Part shown: positions 38,010 to 47,768 of the stretch, piece after piece
Layout: every line of letters starts with the position of its first letter
How positions within the stretch are numbered: the stretch's first letter is position 1
NCBI RefSeq assembly: GCF_026008495.1
Contig: NZ_BQUN01000074.1
Coordinates: 16,147-72,564 of the forward strand
Direction: 5' to 3'
From: Streptomyces sp. A012304
Lineage (GTDB): Bacteria > Actinomycetota > Actinomycetes > Streptomycetales > Streptomycetaceae
Length of the DNA: 56,418 bases
Notes under the pieces: model-generated
Seen by the model: only the letters and a program-made list of their open reading frames with translations
Told to the model about the DNA's origin: nothing
Databases searched by the model: none
Made by a program: the position numbers and the translations under genes

Positions 38010-40052
38010 CTACTCCGCCACCGGCAGCCGCGCCCCGTCCCGCAGGAACAGCGGGATCCGGTCCAGCGGGGCGTCGACCGTCACGGCCGCACCGCCCTCG
38101 TACGTCTCACCCGTCCACGCGTCCGTCCAGCGCGCGCCCGCCGGGAGGTGGACCGTGCGGACCGTGGCCCCCGCCGTCAGCACCGGCGCGACCAGCAGCT
38201 CCCCGCCGAAGAGGTAGGAGTCGTCCACCGACCAGGCCGCCGGGTCCTCGGGGAACTCCAGGAACAGCGGCCGCATCACCGGCAGCCCTTCCTCGTGCGC
38301 CTCCCGCATGACCTTCAGGACGTACGGCTTCAGCCGCTCGCGCAGCCGCAGATACCGCTCCATGATCGCGCCGGCCTCCTCGCCGTACGACCACACCTCG
38401 TTCGGGCCGCCCGTCATGGCGGGGCCGAGCGGCATGCCCGGGTCGCGGAAGCCGTGCAGGCGCATCAGCGGGGACAGCGCGCCGAACTGGAACCAGCGGA
38501 CCATCACCTCCCGGTACGCCGGGTCGTCCGGGTCGCCGCCGTGGAAGCCGCCGATGTCCGTGTTCCACCACGGGATACCCGACAGCGAGGTGTTCAGGCC
38601 GGCCGCGATCTGGCGGCGCAGGGTCGCGAAGTCGGTACCGATGTCCCCGGACCACAGGGCGGCGCCGTAGCGCTGGCTGCCCGCCCACGCCGACCGGTTG
38701 AGGGTGATGACCTCCTCCTCGCCGGACGCCTTCAGGCCCTCGTAGAAGGCGCGGGAGTTCTCGACCGGGTAGATGTTGCCGACCTCCAGGCCCGGGCCCG
38801 CCCAGTAGCGCAGGTTCTCCTGGAAGCCCGGCTTCAGCTCCGGCTCGCAGGCGTCCAGCCAGAACGCCGTGATGCCGTACGGGACGAGGTAGTTGTCCCG
38901 CACCCTGGACCACACGAAGTCCCGCGCCTCGGGGTTGGTGGCGTCGTAGAAGGCCACCTGGACGGTGGAGGCGACCTCCTTGTCGGGCCAGTCGGCGTGC
39001 GCGAGCGGACCGTACTGGGTGCCGATGAAGTAGCCGCGCTGCTCCATCACCGGGTGGTTCTCGCTCAGCGGCGACACCGACGGCCAGACGCTGACGACCA
39101 GCTTGATGCCCAGCTCGTCCAGTTCCCGGACCATCGCCGCCGGGTCCGGCCACTCCGTCGGGTCGAACTTCCACTCGCCCAGGTGCGTCCAGTGGAAGAA
39201 GTCGCAGACGATCGCGTCGATCGGCAGGTTCCGGCGCTTGTACTCCCGGGCCACGGCGAGCAGCTCGTCCTGGGTGCGGTAGCGCAGCTTGCACTGCCAG
39301 AAGCCCGCCGCCCACTCCGGCAGCATCGGCGTGCGGCCCGTCACCGCGCTGTAGCGGCGCTGGGCGTCGGCCGGGGCGCCGGCCGTGATCCAGTAGTCGA
39401 TCTGCCGGGCCGAGTCGGCGACCCACCGGGTGCCGTTGCCGGCCAGCTCCACCCGGCCGATCGCCGGGTTGTTCCACAGCAGGGTGTAGCCCCGGCTGGA
39501 GGTGAGCACCGGGATGCCGACCTCGGCGTTGCGCTGCACCAGGTCCAGCACCAGGCCCTTCTGGTCCAGCCGCCCGTGCTGGTGCTGGCCCAGGCCGTAC
39601 AGCTTCTCGTCGTCGTAGGCCGCGAACCGCTGCTCCAGGCGGTGGTAGCCGTTGCCGACGGCCGTGTAGAGGCGGGGGCCGGGCCACCAGAAGTGGGCGC
39701 GCTCCTCGGCGAGCAGCTCCTCACCGGTGGCGGTGTCCAGGAAGCGGATCAGGCCCTCGTCGTCCACCTCGACGGTCAGCGCGCCGACGGTCAGCAGGCC
39801 CCGCCCGCCCTCGATCTTGACGGTGCTCTCCGTGGCCGGGGCGGTGTCGAGCAGGGCGCCCGGCAGCCCTTCGAGGACCGGCCCGCCGAGCCGGGCCCGC
39901 ACACGTGCCGCGTCCGGGCCCCACGGCTCGACACGGACGGTCTCCTGGCGGCCGCTCCACTCCAGCGCGCCGTCCCGTTCCCGGAACGTGCCGACCGTGG
40001 GGGAGGACTGGGCCAGGCTCACCTTGGGCTGGACTTCGGGGGGCTGATTCAC
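38010..40052 (-). CDS. GH31 alpha-xylosidase-type glycosidase
   Basis: A 680-aa GH31 enzyme without a signal peptide. After an N-terminal beta-sandwich the barrel contains the nucleophile Asp in FWLDACEPE, general acid Asp in WSGDIGTDFATLRRQI, and WWNTDIGGFHGG. The WLDACEPE motif and domain layout resemble YicI-like bacterial alpha-xylosidases rather than maltases. It would remove alpha-1,6-xylose from the non-reducing end of xyloglucan oligosaccharides. I chose the GTG at 40052 because AGGAG lies 8 bp upstream; an ATG at 40076 is in frame but has no ribosome site. It lies 61 bp after the LacI-type gene on the same strand. Confidence 0.88.
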   Translation of the reverse strand: MNQPPEVQPKVSLAQSSPTVGTFRERDGALEWSGRQETVRVEPWGPDAARVRARLGGPVLEGLPGALLDTAPATESTVKIEGGRGLLTVGALTVEVDDEGLIRFLDTATGEELLAEERAHFWWPGPRLYTAVGNGYHRLEQRFAAYDDEKLYGLGQHQHGRLDQKGLVLDLVQRNAEVGIPVLTSSRGYTLLWNNPAIGRVELAGNGTRWVADSARQIDYWITAGAPADAQRRYSAVTGRTPMLPEWAAGFWQCKLRYRTQDELLAVAREYKRRNLPIDAIVCDFFHWTHLGEWKFDPTEWPDPAAMVRELDELGIKLVVSVWPSVSPLSENHPVMEQRGYFIGTQYGPLAHADWPDKEVASTVQVAFYDATNPEARDFVWSRVRDNYLVPYGITAFWLDACEPELKPGFQENLRYWAGPGLEVGNIYPVENSRAFYEGLKASGEEEVITLNRSAWAGSQRYGAALWSGDIGTDFATLRRQIAAGLNTSLSGIPWWNTDIGGFHGGDPDDPAYREVMVRWFQFGALSPLMRLHGFRDPGMPLGPAMTGGPNEVWSYGEEAGAIMERYLRLRERLKPYVLKVMREAHEEGLPVMRPLFLEFPEDPAAWSVDDSYLFGGELLVAPVLTAGATVRTVHLPAGARWTDAWTGETYEGGAAVTVDAPLDRIPLFLRDGARLPVAE

Positions 40053-40113
40053 GAGGCGTACTCCTGATGAAGACATGAGGATGCCCCCGCAGGGGCCACA
40101 CGGGAGGTACTGC

Positions 40114-41121
40114 TCAGGAAGCGGCGGGTCCGGAGCTCGCCCGGACCGTCAGCTCGGGCGCGATCAGCACGATGTCGTCGCTGCCCCGCCCGTCGAGCTT
40201 GGCCACCAGGTGTTCCACGGCGCGCCGGCCCATCTCCTGCGCGGGGATGGCGACGGAGGTCAGCCGCACCGAGGCCTGGACGGCGACCTGGTCCGGGCAG
40301 ATCGCCACCACCGACACGTCCTCGGGCACGGCCCGGCCCTGCTGGCGCAGCAGCGCGAGGAGCGGTTCGACCGCCGACTCGTTCTGCACCACGAACCCCG
40401 TGGTGCCCGGGCGTTCGTCGAGGATCCGGGCCAGGGTCACGGCCATCGCGTCGTAGCCGCCCTCGCACGGCCGGTGCAGCACCCGCAGGCCCAGCTCCCG
40501 GGCCCGTGAGCGCAGTCCGTCGAGGGTGAGTTCGGCGAAGCCGGTGTGCCGCTCGTAGACCGCGGGGGCCTCGCCTATGACAGCGATGTCGTGGTGGCCG
40601 AGCATCGCCAGGTGCTCCAGGCACAGTGCGCCGGTCGCGCTCCAGTCGAGGTCGACGCAAGTCAGGCCGCTGGTGTCGGCGGGCAGCCCGATCAGGACCG
40701 ACGGCTGGTCGGTGCCGCGCAGCAACGGCAGCCGTTCGTCGTTGAGCTGCACGTCCATGAGGATCATCGCGTCGGCCAGGCCGCTGCCGGTGACGCGGCG
40801 GACGGCGTCCGGACCCTCCTCGCCGGTGAGCAGCAGGACGTCGTAGCCGTGGGTGCGGGCGGTGGTGGCCACCGCGATGGCGATCTCCATCATCACCGGC
40901 ACGTACATGTCGGTGCGCAGCGGGATCATCAGCGCGATGATGTTCGACCTGCTGCTGGCCAGGGCCCGCGCCCCGGCGTTCGGGTGGTAGCCGAGTTCAC
41001 GGATGCTCTGCTCGACCCGCTGCCGGGTGGTCGCGGAGATGGACCGCTTACCGCTGAGGACATAGCTCACCGTGCTCGCCGAGACTCCGGCGTGCTGGGC
41101 GACCTCGGCGAGGGTGACCAT
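40114..41121 (-). CDS. LacI-family transcriptional regulator, likely xyloglucan regulator
   Basis: A 335-aa LacI/GalR regulator. The helix-turn-helix (VTLAEVAQHAGVSASTVSYV) is at the very N-terminus, followed by the hinge helix GARALASSRSN and a periplasmic-binding-protein-like sensor domain (NIIALMIPLRTDMYV onward). The ATG at 41121 has GGAG 6 bp upstream; an in-frame TTG at 41133 is less likely. It is co-transcribed with GH31. Two operator-like palindromes precede it and two more control GH3 and the transporter, so it most probably represses the whole locus and itself, with a xyloglucan-derived oligosaccharide as inducer (inference). Confidence 0.9.
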   Translation of the reverse strand: MVTLAEVAQHAGVSASTVSYVLSGKRSISATTRQRVEQSIRELGYHPNAGARALASSRSNIIALMIPLRTDMYVPVMMEIAIAVATTARTHGYDVLLLTGEEGPDAVRRVTGSGLADAMILMDVQLNDERLPLLRGTDQPSVLIGLPADTSGLTCVDLDWSATGALCLEHLAMLGHHDIAVIGEAPAVYERHTGFAELTLDGLRSRARELGLRVLHRPCEGGYDAMAVTLARILDERPGTTGFVVQNESAVEPLLALLRQQGRAVPEDVSVVAICPDQVAVQASVRLTSVAIPAQEMGRRAVEHLVAKLDGRGSDDIVLIAPELTVRASSGPAAS

Positions 41122-41136
41122 CCAGCTCTCCAAGTT

Positions 41137-41153
41137 TGTGAAGCGCTTCGACA
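41137..41153. promoter_or_regulatory. LacI-type operator, proximal (imperfect)
   Basis: TGTGAAGCGCTTCGACA: a perfect core GAAGCGCTTC (41140-41149), with one base missing on the left arm relative to the distal site. It lies in the untranslated leader, 16 bp before the regulator's ATG. Confidence 0.65.
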
Positions 41154-41190
41154 GTGCGCGGTGCGAACGGGGGTGGGTGAGGTTGGTTCG

Positions 41191-41219
41191 ACAGTAGCTC
41201 TAGCGAGGGTGGGTGTCCA
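41191..41219 (-). promoter_or_regulatory. Promoter of the lacI-GH31 operon
   Basis: On the minus strand TGGACA (41219-41214), 17-bp spacer, TACTGT (41196-41191). The -35 matches five of six consensus bases and the -10 is TAnnnT. A half-site TTCGACAGT overlaps the -10. Confidence 0.55.
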
Positions 41220-41224
41220 TAGGT

Positions 41225-41242
41225 TGTCGAAGCGCTTCGACA
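41225..41242. promoter_or_regulatory. LacI-type operator, distal (perfect 18-bp palindrome)
   Basis: TGTCGAAGCGCTTCGACA, fully symmetrical, located immediately upstream of the -35 of the regulator's promoter. Centre-to-centre distance to the proximal site is 89 bp, so looping is possible. Confidence 0.75.
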
Positions 41243-41502
41243 GCTTTTCCCGCGGCGGTGTCCGACGCCTGCGTCCCGGGGCGGGTGCCGCCCGCCCCGC
41301 CCCGCCGCCGGGGCCGTGCCGCCGCCCCGCCCCCGCCCCCGTCCGCTGTCGTCCGCGCCCCGGGCCGTGCCCCCGCCCGCCCGTCACCCGGTCGGGCGAG
41401 GGGGTAGCGATGGTGCGGCGTCCGTCGTGTGCTCGGCAAGTGCCGCGTCGTGTCGCCCCGCCCAGATCTGAACGGACGCGCGAGGGGTGGTGGCTTCGCC
41501 CC

Positions 41503-41522
41503 GGATCGGGTACCAACGATCC
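41503..41522. promoter_or_regulatory. Dyad upstream of the acyl-CoA dehydrogenase gene
   Basis: GGATCG (41503-41508) and CGATCC (41517-41522) flank GGTACCAA, giving 6-bp arms around an 8-bp centre. It lies 62 bp upstream of the ATG. It could bind a TetR-type fatty-acid regulator, but none is encoded here. Confidence 0.3.
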
Positions 41523-41583
41523 AGTAGGACCCGTCGGTAACCAATTCTGGTCCGAGATCCCGATTCGCGGCGAGGTGAGCCTC

Positions 41584-43518
41584 ATGTCCGCACCACCCCT
41601 CAAGAAACCCGTCGTCACGGAGCGTGAGGCACGCCAGGTGGCCGAGGCCGCCCGCGAGCAGCACTGGCGCAAGCCGAGCTTCGCCAAGGAACTCTTCCTC
41701 GGCCGCTTCCGCCTCGACCTCATCCACCCCCATCCGCTGCCCACCGACGAGGCCGTACGGCGTGGCGAGCAGTTCCTCGTCAAGCTGCGCGACTTCTGCG
41801 AGACACGGGTGGACGGCGCCCGGATCGAGCGCGAGGCGCGGATCCCGGACGACGTCGTCGACGGTCTGAAGGAACTCGGCGCCTTCGGCATGAAGATCGA
41901 GCCCAAGTACGGCGGACTCGGCCTCACCCAGGTGTACTACAACAAGGCACTCGCCCTGGCCGGCTCGGCGAGCCCGGCGATCGGCGTGCTGCTGTCGGCA
42001 CACCAGTCCATCGGCGTCCCCCAGCCGCTGAAACTGTTCGGCACGCCCGAGCAGAAGGAGAAGTTCCTGCCGCGGTGCGCCCGCACCGACATCAGCGCCT
42101 TCCTCCTCACCGAGCCGGACGTCGGCTCCGACCCGGCCCGGCTCGCGACGAGCGCGGTGCCCGACGGCGACGACTACGTCCTCGACGGGGTGAAGCTGTG
42201 GACCACCAACGGCGTGGTCGCCGACCTGCTGGTCGTCATGGCCAGGGTGCCGAGGTCCGAGGGCCATCCGGGCGGCATCACCGCCTTCGTCGTGGAGAGC
42301 TCCTCGCCCGGCATCACCGTCGAGAACCGCAACGCCTTCATGGGCCTGCGCGGCATCGAGAACGGCGTCACCCGCTTCCACCAGGTGCGGGTCCCCGCCG
42401 CCCACCGCATCGGCCCCGAGGGCGCCGGCCTGAAGATCGCGCTGACCACCCTCAACACCGGCCGGCTCTCCCTGCCCGCGTCCTGCGTCGCGGCCGGCAA
42501 GTGGTGCCTGAAGATCGCCCGGGAGTGGTCGGCGGCCCGCGAGCAGTGGGGCAAGCCGATCGCCCAGCACGAGGCGGTCGGGGCGAAGATCTCCTTCATC
42601 GCGGCGACCACCTTCGCCCTGGAGGCCGTCCTGGACCTGTCGAGCCAGATGGCCGACGAGGACCGCAACGACATCCGCATCGAGGGCGCCCTGGCCAAGC
42701 TCTTCGCCTCCGAGATGGGCTGGCGCATGGCCGACGAGCTGGTCCAGATCCGCGGTGGCCGCGGCTTCGAGACCGCGGAGTCGCTCGCGGCCCGTGGCGA
42801 GCGCGCGGTCCCCGCCGAACAACTCCTGCGCGACCTGCGCATCAACCGCATCTTCGAGGGCTCCACGGAGATCATGCACCTGCTGATCGCCCGCGAGGCC
42901 GTCGACGCCCACCTCGCGGTCGCCGGCGACCTCATCGACCCCGACAAGTCCCTCCAGGACAAGGCGAAAGCGGGCGCGAACGCGGGCGTCTTCTACGCCA
43001 AGTGGCTGCCGAAGCTCATCGCGGGCCCCGGTCAACTGCCCTCCTCGTACACGGAGTTCAAGCACGACGTCGACCTCTCCCCGCACCTGCGCTACGTCGA
43101 GCGCCACGCCCGCAAGCTCGCCCGCTCGACCTTCTACGCCATGTCCCGCTGGCAGGGCCGGATGGAGACCAAGCAGGGCTTCCTCGGCCGGATCGTCGAC
43201 ATCGGCGCCGAGCTGTTCGCGATGAGCGCGGCCTGCGTCCGCGCCGAGCTGCTGCGCTCGCGCGGCGAGAACGGCCGCGAGGCCTACCAGCTCGCCGACG
43301 TCTTCTGCCGCCAGTCCCGCATCCGCGTCGAGGAGTTGTTCACCCGTCTGTGGTCCAACACCGACGACATCGACCGCAAGGTCGTCAAGGGCGTCCTCGC
43401 CGGCACCTACACCTGGCTGGAACAGGGCGTCGTCGATCCGTCGGGCGAGGGCCCCTGGATCGCCGACACCACACCCGGCCCGAGCAGCAGGGAGAACGTC
43501 CACCGCCCGATCCGGTGA
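41584..43518 (+). CDS. Acyl-CoA dehydrogenase, large (VLCAD/ACAD9-like) type
   Basis: A 644-aa flavoprotein, about 250 residues longer than ordinary acyl-CoA dehydrogenases. The three-domain core holds [46 protein letters not shown] and the catalytic Glu425 in [12 protein letters not shown]. The extra C-terminal region (about 440-644) is helical, as in very-long-chain enzymes that sit on membranes. It should catalyse the first step of fatty-acid beta-oxidation with FAD. GAGGTGAG precedes the ATG. It is a single gene ended by a terminator hairpin. Confidence 0.9.
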   Translation: MSAPPLKKPVVTEREARQVAEAAREQHWRKPSFAKELFLGRFRLDLIHPHPLPTDEAVRRGEQFLVKLRDFCETRVDGARIEREARIPDDVVDGLKELGAFGMKIEPKYGGLGLTQVYYNKALALAGSASPAIGVLLSAHQSIGVPQPLKLFGTPEQKEKFLPRCARTDISAFLLTEPDVGSDPARLATSAVPDGDDYVLDGVKLWTTNGVVADLLVVMARVPRSEGHPGGITAFVVESSSPGITVENRNAFMGLRGIENGVTRFHQVRVPAAHRIGPEGAGLKIALTTLNTGRLSLPASCVAAGKWCLKIAREWSAAREQWGKPIAQHEAVGAKISFIAATTFALEAVLDLSSQMADEDRNDIRIEGALAKLFASEMGWRMADELVQIRGGRGFETAESLAARGERAVPAEQLLRDLRINRIFEGSTEIMHLLIAREAVDAHLAVAGDLIDPDKSLQDKAKAGANAGVFYAKWLPKLIAGPGQLPSSYTEFKHDVDLSPHLRYVERHARKLARSTFYAMSRWQGRMETKQGFLGRIVDIGAELFAMSAACVRAELLRSRGENGREAYQLADVFCRQSRIRVEELFTRLWSNTDDIDRKVVKGVLAGTYTWLEQGVVDPSGEGPWIADTTPGPSSRENVHRPIR

Positions 43519-43527
43519 GCGGACGAG

Positions 43528-43557
43528 GGGTGTCCCCCCCCCGTGCGGGGGACACCC
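43528..43557 (+). terminator. Terminator between acyl-CoA dehydrogenase and dxr
   Basis: GGGTGTCCCCC (43528-43538) pairs perfectly with GGGGGACACCC (43547-43557); 8-nt loop; followed by TGTCCTG. Confidence 0.8.
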
Positions 43558-43594
43558 TGTCCTGCCGTCCGGCCGTTGCGGCCACAATGGGGGG

Positions 43595-44854
43595 ATGAGC
43601 GACAGTCCAGCCCCCCTCGCCGATCCACACCTCGTCCACGATCCCGTCACGGGCGACGGACCCAAGGACGTGGTGGTCCTCGGCTCCACCGGCTCGATCG
43701 GCACCCAGGCCATCGACCTCGTGCTGCGCAACCCGGACCGCTTCCGCGTGACCGGCCTGTCCGCCCACGGCGGCCGGGTCGCCCTCCTCGCCGAGCAGGC
43801 CCACCGGCTGCGGGTGCGGACCGTCGCGGTCGCCCGCGAGGACGTCGTACCGGCGCTGCGCGAGGCGCTCACCGCCGAGTACGGCGCCGGGGAGCCGCTC
43901 CCCGAGATCCTCGCCGGCCCGGACGCGGCCACCGAACTCGCCGCCTCCGACTGCCACACGGTGCTGAACGGCATCACCGGCTCCATCGGCCTCGCGCCCA
44001 CCCTCGCCGCCCTGGAGGCGGGCCGCACCCTCGCGCTCGCCAACAAGGAGTCGCTCATCGTCGGCGGCCCGCTGGTCAAGGCGCTCGCCAAGCCCGGGCA
44101 GATCATCCCGGTGGACTCCGAGCACGCGGCCCTCTTCCAGGCCCTCGCCGCCGGCACCCGCGCCGACGTCCGCAAGCTCGTCGTCACCGCGTCCGGCGGC
44201 CCCTTCCGCGGCCGTACCAAGGAGGACCTGGCGCACGTCACCGTCGAGGACGCCCTCGCCCACCCCACCTGGGCCATGGGCCCCGTGATCACGATCAACT
44301 CCGCGACCCTCGTCAACAAGGGCCTGGAGGTCATCGAGGCGCACCTGCTCTACGACATTCCCTTCGACCGCATTGAGGTCGTCGTGCATCCCCAGTCGTA
44401 TGTCCACTCGATGGTTGAGTTCACAGACGGATCGACACTGGCCCAGGCGACGCCCCCCGACATGCGCGGGCCCATCGCCATCGGCCTCGGCTGGCCCGAG
44501 CGCGTGCCCGACGCGGCCCCCGCCTTCGACTGGAGCACCGCGTCGACGTGGGAGTTCTTCCCGCTCGACGACGAGGCCTTCCCCTCGGTGAACCTCGCCC
44601 GGCACGTCGGCGAGCTCGCGGGGACCGCCCCGGCGGTGTTCAATGCCGCCAATGAGGAGTGCGTGGAGGCGTTCCGCCAGGGCGCGCTGCCGTTCAACGG
44701 GATCATGGAGACCGTCACCCGGGTCGTCGAGGAACACGGCACGCCGGTCACGGGAACCTCACTGACCGTGTCGGACGTCCTCGAAGCGGAGACCTGGGCC
44801 CGGGCCCGGGCCCGGGAACTGACAGCACAGACGGCGACGGCGGAGGCCCGTTGA
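43595..44854 (+). CDS. dxr: 1-deoxy-D-xylulose-5-phosphate reductoisomerase
   Basis: A 419-aa enzyme of the MEP isoprenoid pathway that turns DXP into MEP with NADPH. The NADPH loop GSTGSIGTQ (30-38), NKESLIVGG, the metal-site motif [10 protein letters not shown] and TASGGPFRG are all present, as is the C-terminal [13 protein letters not shown] 20-residue N-terminal tail precedes the fold. Its stop overlaps the start of the protease gene by one base. ispG, another gene of the same pathway, lies 1.5 kb downstream, giving the usual dxr-protease-ispG order of actinobacteria. Confidence 0.96.
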   Translation: MSDSPAPLADPHLVHDPVTGDGPKDVVVLGSTGSIGTQAIDLVLRNPDRFRVTGLSAHGGRVALLAEQAHRLRVRTVAVAREDVVPALREALTAEYGAGEPLPEILAGPDAATELAASDCHTVLNGITGSIGLAPTLAALEAGRTLALANKESLIVGGPLVKALAKPGQIIPVDSEHAALFQALAAGTRADVRKLVVTASGGPFRGRTKEDLAHVTVEDALAHPTWAMGPVITINSATLVNKGLEVIEAHLLYDIPFDRIEVVVHPQSYVHSMVEFTDGSTLAQATPPDMRGPIAIGLGWPERVPDAAPAFDWSTASTWEFFPLDDEAFPSVNLARHVGELAGTAPAVFNAANEECVEAFRQGALPFNGIMETVTRVVEEHGTPVTGTSLTVSDVLEAETWARARARELTAQTATAEAR

Positions 44855-46158
44855 TGACGTCCCTGATGATGATCCTCGGCATAGTCGTCTTCGTGGTCGG
44901 CCTGCTGGTCTCGATCGCCTGGCACGAACTGGGACACCTGTCGACGGCCAAGCTCTTCGGTATCCGCGTCCCGCAGTACATGGTCGGCTTCGGCCCGACC
45001 ATCTGGTCCCGCCGCAAGGGCGAGACCGAGTACGGCATCAAGGCGATCCCGTTCGGCGGCTACATCCGCATGATCGGCATGTTCCCGCCCGGCGACGACG
45101 GCCGGATCACCGCCCGCTCCACCTCACCGTGGCGCGGCATGATCGAGGACGCCCGCTCCGCCGCGTTCGAGGAGCTCAAGCCCGGCGACGAGACCCGCCT
45201 CTTCTACACGCGCAAGCCGTGGAAGCGGGTCATCGTGATGTTCGCGGGCCCCTTCATGAACCTGGTGCTGGCGGTGGCGCTGTTCCTCACGGTCCTGATG
45301 GGCTTCGGCATCTCCCAGCAGACCACCACGGTCAGCTCGGTCTCCCAGTGCGTCATCAAGCAGAGCGAGAACCGCGACACCTGCAAGTCCGGCGACCCCG
45401 CCTCCCCGGCCGCCGCGGCCGGCCTGAAGGCGGGCGACAAGATCGTCTCCTTCGCCGGGGTCCGCACGGACGACTGGAACGAACTGTCCGACCTCATCCG
45501 CGCCAACCCCGACAGGACCGTCCCGGTCGTCGTCCAGCGCGACGGCGAGGACGTCACCCTGACGGCGACCATCGCCACCAACCAGGTCGCCAAGAAGGAC
45601 TCCAGCGGCCAGATCGTCGAGGGCGAGTACGTCACCGCCGGCTTCCTCGGCTTCAGCGCCGCCACCGGCATCGTCAAACAGGACTTCGGGGAGTCCCTGA
45701 CCTGGATGGGCGACCGGATCGGCGAGGCCGTCGACTCCCTCGCCGCCCTGCCCGGCAAGATCCCCGCCCTGTGGAACGCGGCCTTCGACGGCGCCCCCCG
45801 CGAACCCGACTCGCCCATGGGCGTGGTCGGCGCGGCCCGCGTCGGCGGCGAGATCTTCACCCTCGACATCCCGGCCACCCAGCAGCTGGCGATGGCGTTG
45901 ATGCTGGTCGCGGGCTTCAACCTGTCCCTGTTCCTGTTCAACATGCTCCCGCTGCTCCCGCTCGACGGCGGACACATCGCGGGCGCCCTGTGGGAGTCGC
46001 TGCGCCGCAACACGGCGAAGGTGCTGAAGCGGCCGGACCCGGGCCCGTTCGACGTGGCGAAGCTGATGCCGGTCGCCTACGTCGTGGCCGGGATCTTCAT
46101 CTGCTTCACGATCCTCGTCCTCATCGCGGACGTGGTGAACCCCGTGCGCATCTCCTAG
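44854..46158 (+). CDS. rseP: Site-2 intramembrane metalloprotease (RseP/Rip1-like)
   Basis: A 434-aa M50 protease. The first helix carries the zinc motif HELGH (24-28); [32 protein letters not shown] follows as the family loop in three parts; a PDZ domain (about 185-240, [17 protein letters not shown]) lies between the catalytic helices; and the second half-site is [14 protein letters not shown]. It has four membrane helices. Such proteases cut anti-sigma factors or other single-pass proteins within the membrane. It is translationally coupled to dxr (TGATG), and a terminator follows. Confidence 0.93.
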   Translation: MTSLMMILGIVVFVVGLLVSIAWHELGHLSTAKLFGIRVPQYMVGFGPTIWSRRKGETEYGIKAIPFGGYIRMIGMFPPGDDGRITARSTSPWRGMIEDARSAAFEELKPGDETRLFYTRKPWKRVIVMFAGPFMNLVLAVALFLTVLMGFGISQQTTTVSSVSQCVIKQSENRDTCKSGDPASPAAAAGLKAGDKIVSFAGVRTDDWNELSDLIRANPDRTVPVVVQRDGEDVTLTATIATNQVAKKDSSGQIVEGEYVTAGFLGFSAATGIVKQDFGESLTWMGDRIGEAVDSLAALPGKIPALWNAAFDGAPREPDSPMGVVGAARVGGEIFTLDIPATQQLAMALMLVAGFNLSLFLFNMLPLLPLDGGHIAGALWESLRRNTAKVLKRPDPGPFDVAKLMPVAYVVAGIFICFTILVLIADVVNPVRIS

Positions 46159-46173
46159 CCCGTACGGCATTCA

Positions 46174-46207
46174 GGGCGGCCGGACACCCCTCGGGGTCCG
46201 GCCGCCC
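46174..46207 (+). terminator. Terminator after the protease gene
   Basis: GGGCGGCCGGAC (46174-46185) pairs perfectly with GTCCGGCCGCCC (46196-46207), 10-nt loop. It implies that ispG has its own promoter in 46208-46329. Confidence 0.8.
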
Positions 46208-46329
46208 CCCTATGAGTGGGTTTACGAGTGGGATGTGCTCGCGCCGACGCCTGTGCCGTAATCTCGGATGCCGGAGCCCGCTAGCTCACGGGACCGGACC
46301 TTGATCCACGACTTGGGGTTGCACAGCAG

Positions 46330-47487
46330 ATGACTGCGATTTCTCTCGGCATGCCGTCCGTTCCTACCAAGCTCGCCGAGCGCCGCAAGAGCCGGCAGAT
46401 CCAGGTCGGCTCCGTGGCGGTCGGCGGGGACGCCCCGGTGTCCGTGCAGTCGATGACCACGACCCGTACGTCCGACATCGGCGCCACCCTCCAGCAGATC
46501 GCCGAGCTGACCGCCTCCGGCTGCCAGATCGTCCGCGTCGCCTGCCCCACCCAGGACGACGCCGACGCCCTCGCCACCATCGCCCGCAAGTCGCAGATCC
46601 CGGTCATCGCGGACATCCACTTCCAGCCCAAGTACGTCTTCGCGGCCATCGAGGCCGGCTGCGCCGCGGTCCGCGTGAACCCCGGCAACATCAAGCAGTT
46701 CGACGACAAGGTCAGGGAGATCGCCAAGGCGGCCAAGGACCACGGCACCCCGATCCGCATCGGTGTGAACGCGGGCTCGCTGGACCGGCGCCTGCTGCAG
46801 AAGTACGGCAAGGCCACCCCCGAGGCCCTCGTCGAGTCCGCCCTGTGGGAGGCGTCGCTCTTCGAGGAGCACGACTTCCGGGAGATCAAGATCTCCGTCA
46901 AGCACAACGACCCGGTCGTGATGATCGAGGCCTACCGCCAGCTCGCCGCCCAGTGCGACTACCCCCTCCACCTCGGCGTGACCGAGGCCGGCCCCGCCTT
47001 CCAGGGCACGATCAAGTCGGCGGTGGCCTTCGGCGCGCTGCTCAGCCAGGGCATCGGCGACACCATCCGCGTCTCGCTGAGCGCGCCTCCGGCCGAGGAG
47101 GTCAAGGTCGGCATCCAGATCCTGGAGTCCCTCAACCTCAAGCAGCGCGGCCTGGAGATCGTCTCCTGCCCGTCCTGCGGCCGCGCCCAGGTCGACGTCT
47201 ACAAGCTGGCCGAGGAGGTCACCGCCGGCCTCACCGGCATGGAGGTCCCGCTGCGCGTGGCCGTCATGGGCTGTGTGGTGAACGGCCCGGGCGAGGCCCG
47301 CGAGGCCGACCTCGGCGTCGCCTCCGGCAACGGCAAGGGCCAGATCTTCGTCAAGGGCGAGGTCATCAAGACCGTCCCCGAGTCCAAGATCGTCGAGACC
47401 CTCATCGAGGAGGCCATGAAGCTGGCCGCGCAGATGGAGGCGGAGGGCGTGACGTCCGGCGAGCCGTCGGTGGCGGTGGCGGGCTGA
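46330..47487 (+). CDS. ispG: 4-hydroxy-3-methylbut-2-en-1-yl diphosphate synthase
   Basis: A 385-aa iron-sulphur enzyme of the MEP pathway, formerly GcpE. The TIM-barrel half contains [27 protein letters not shown] and [13 protein letters not shown]; the C-terminal half carries the [4Fe-4S] ligands C280 and C283 (SCPSCGR) and C315 ([10 protein letters not shown]). It converts MEcPP to HMBPP. Length matches the two-domain bacterial form. The last codons lie in a 42-bp tandem duplication that includes the stop codon. Confident assignment. Confidence 0.96.
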   Translation: MTAISLGMPSVPTKLAERRKSRQIQVGSVAVGGDAPVSVQSMTTTRTSDIGATLQQIAELTASGCQIVRVACPTQDDADALATIARKSQIPVIADIHFQPKYVFAAIEAGCAAVRVNPGNIKQFDDKVREIAKAAKDHGTPIRIGVNAGSLDRRLLQKYGKATPEALVESALWEASLFEEHDFREIKISVKHNDPVVMIEAYRQLAAQCDYPLHLGVTEAGPAFQGTIKSAVAFGALLSQGIGDTIRVSLSAPPAEEVKVGIQILESLNLKQRGLEIVSCPSCGRAQVDVYKLAEEVTAGLTGMEVPLRVAVMGCVVNGPGEAREADLGVASGNGKGQIFVKGEVIKTVPESKIVETLIEEAMKLAAQMEAEGVTSGEPSVAVAG

Positions 47488-47567
47488 CGGCCTTCCCGAG
47501 CGCCGGTGGGGGTGGCGGTGGCAGGCTGACGGGCCTCCCGAGCGCCGGCGGCCTTCCGGAGCGCCGG
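47469..47567. repeat. Tandem duplication across the ispG stop codon
   Basis: A 38-bp unit at 47469-47506 (it contains the ispG stop TGA at 47485) recurs at 47511-47548 with four differences and a period of 42 bp; the TGA is repeated too. A third partial copy (CGGCCTTCCGGAGCGCCGG) occupies 47549-47567. Confidence 0.7.
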
Positions 47568-47577
47568 TGAGGGCGGC

Positions 47578-47618
47578 CCGGCCCGTCCGGCGCTCGAGGA
47601 CGAGGCCCGTCCAGGGCC
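47578..47618. repeat. Streptomyces-type dispersed intergenic sequence
   Basis: GTCCGGCGCTCGAGGACGAG with flanking CCC/GGCCCGTCCAGGGCC resembles a short intergenic sequence that, from memory, recurs across many Streptomyces genomes. I could not verify copy number. The gap 47488-47768 holds this and the preceding tandem repeat but no gene. Confidence 0.35.
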
Positions 47619-47768
47619 GCAGCGGAAGTCCGCAGCGAAAGTCCGGGGCGGCAGTACCCGGAAGACGGCACGACCGCCGGCCCCGAGCGCACGGCACCAC
47701 CACGACGCCGCCCGGCTTCCGCGGGTACAGTGCGGAGATCAGGCAGACCCGAGTGTGAGGCCCCGCAC

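Larger units (their letters stand above)
41122..41583. other. 462-bp divergent intergenic region, LacI-type gene versus acyl-CoA dehydrogenase
   Basis: No gene is visible. 41137-41242 carries the regulator's promoter and two operators. 41243-41460 is an extremely C/G-rich tract of no evident function. 41503-41522 holds a dyad just upstream of the dehydrogenase gene. Confidence 0.6.

Noticed and set aside
41122..41133. TTG start for the LacI-type regulator
   Set aside because: The ATG at 41121 has a better placed GGAG and begins exactly at the conserved helix-turn-helix.
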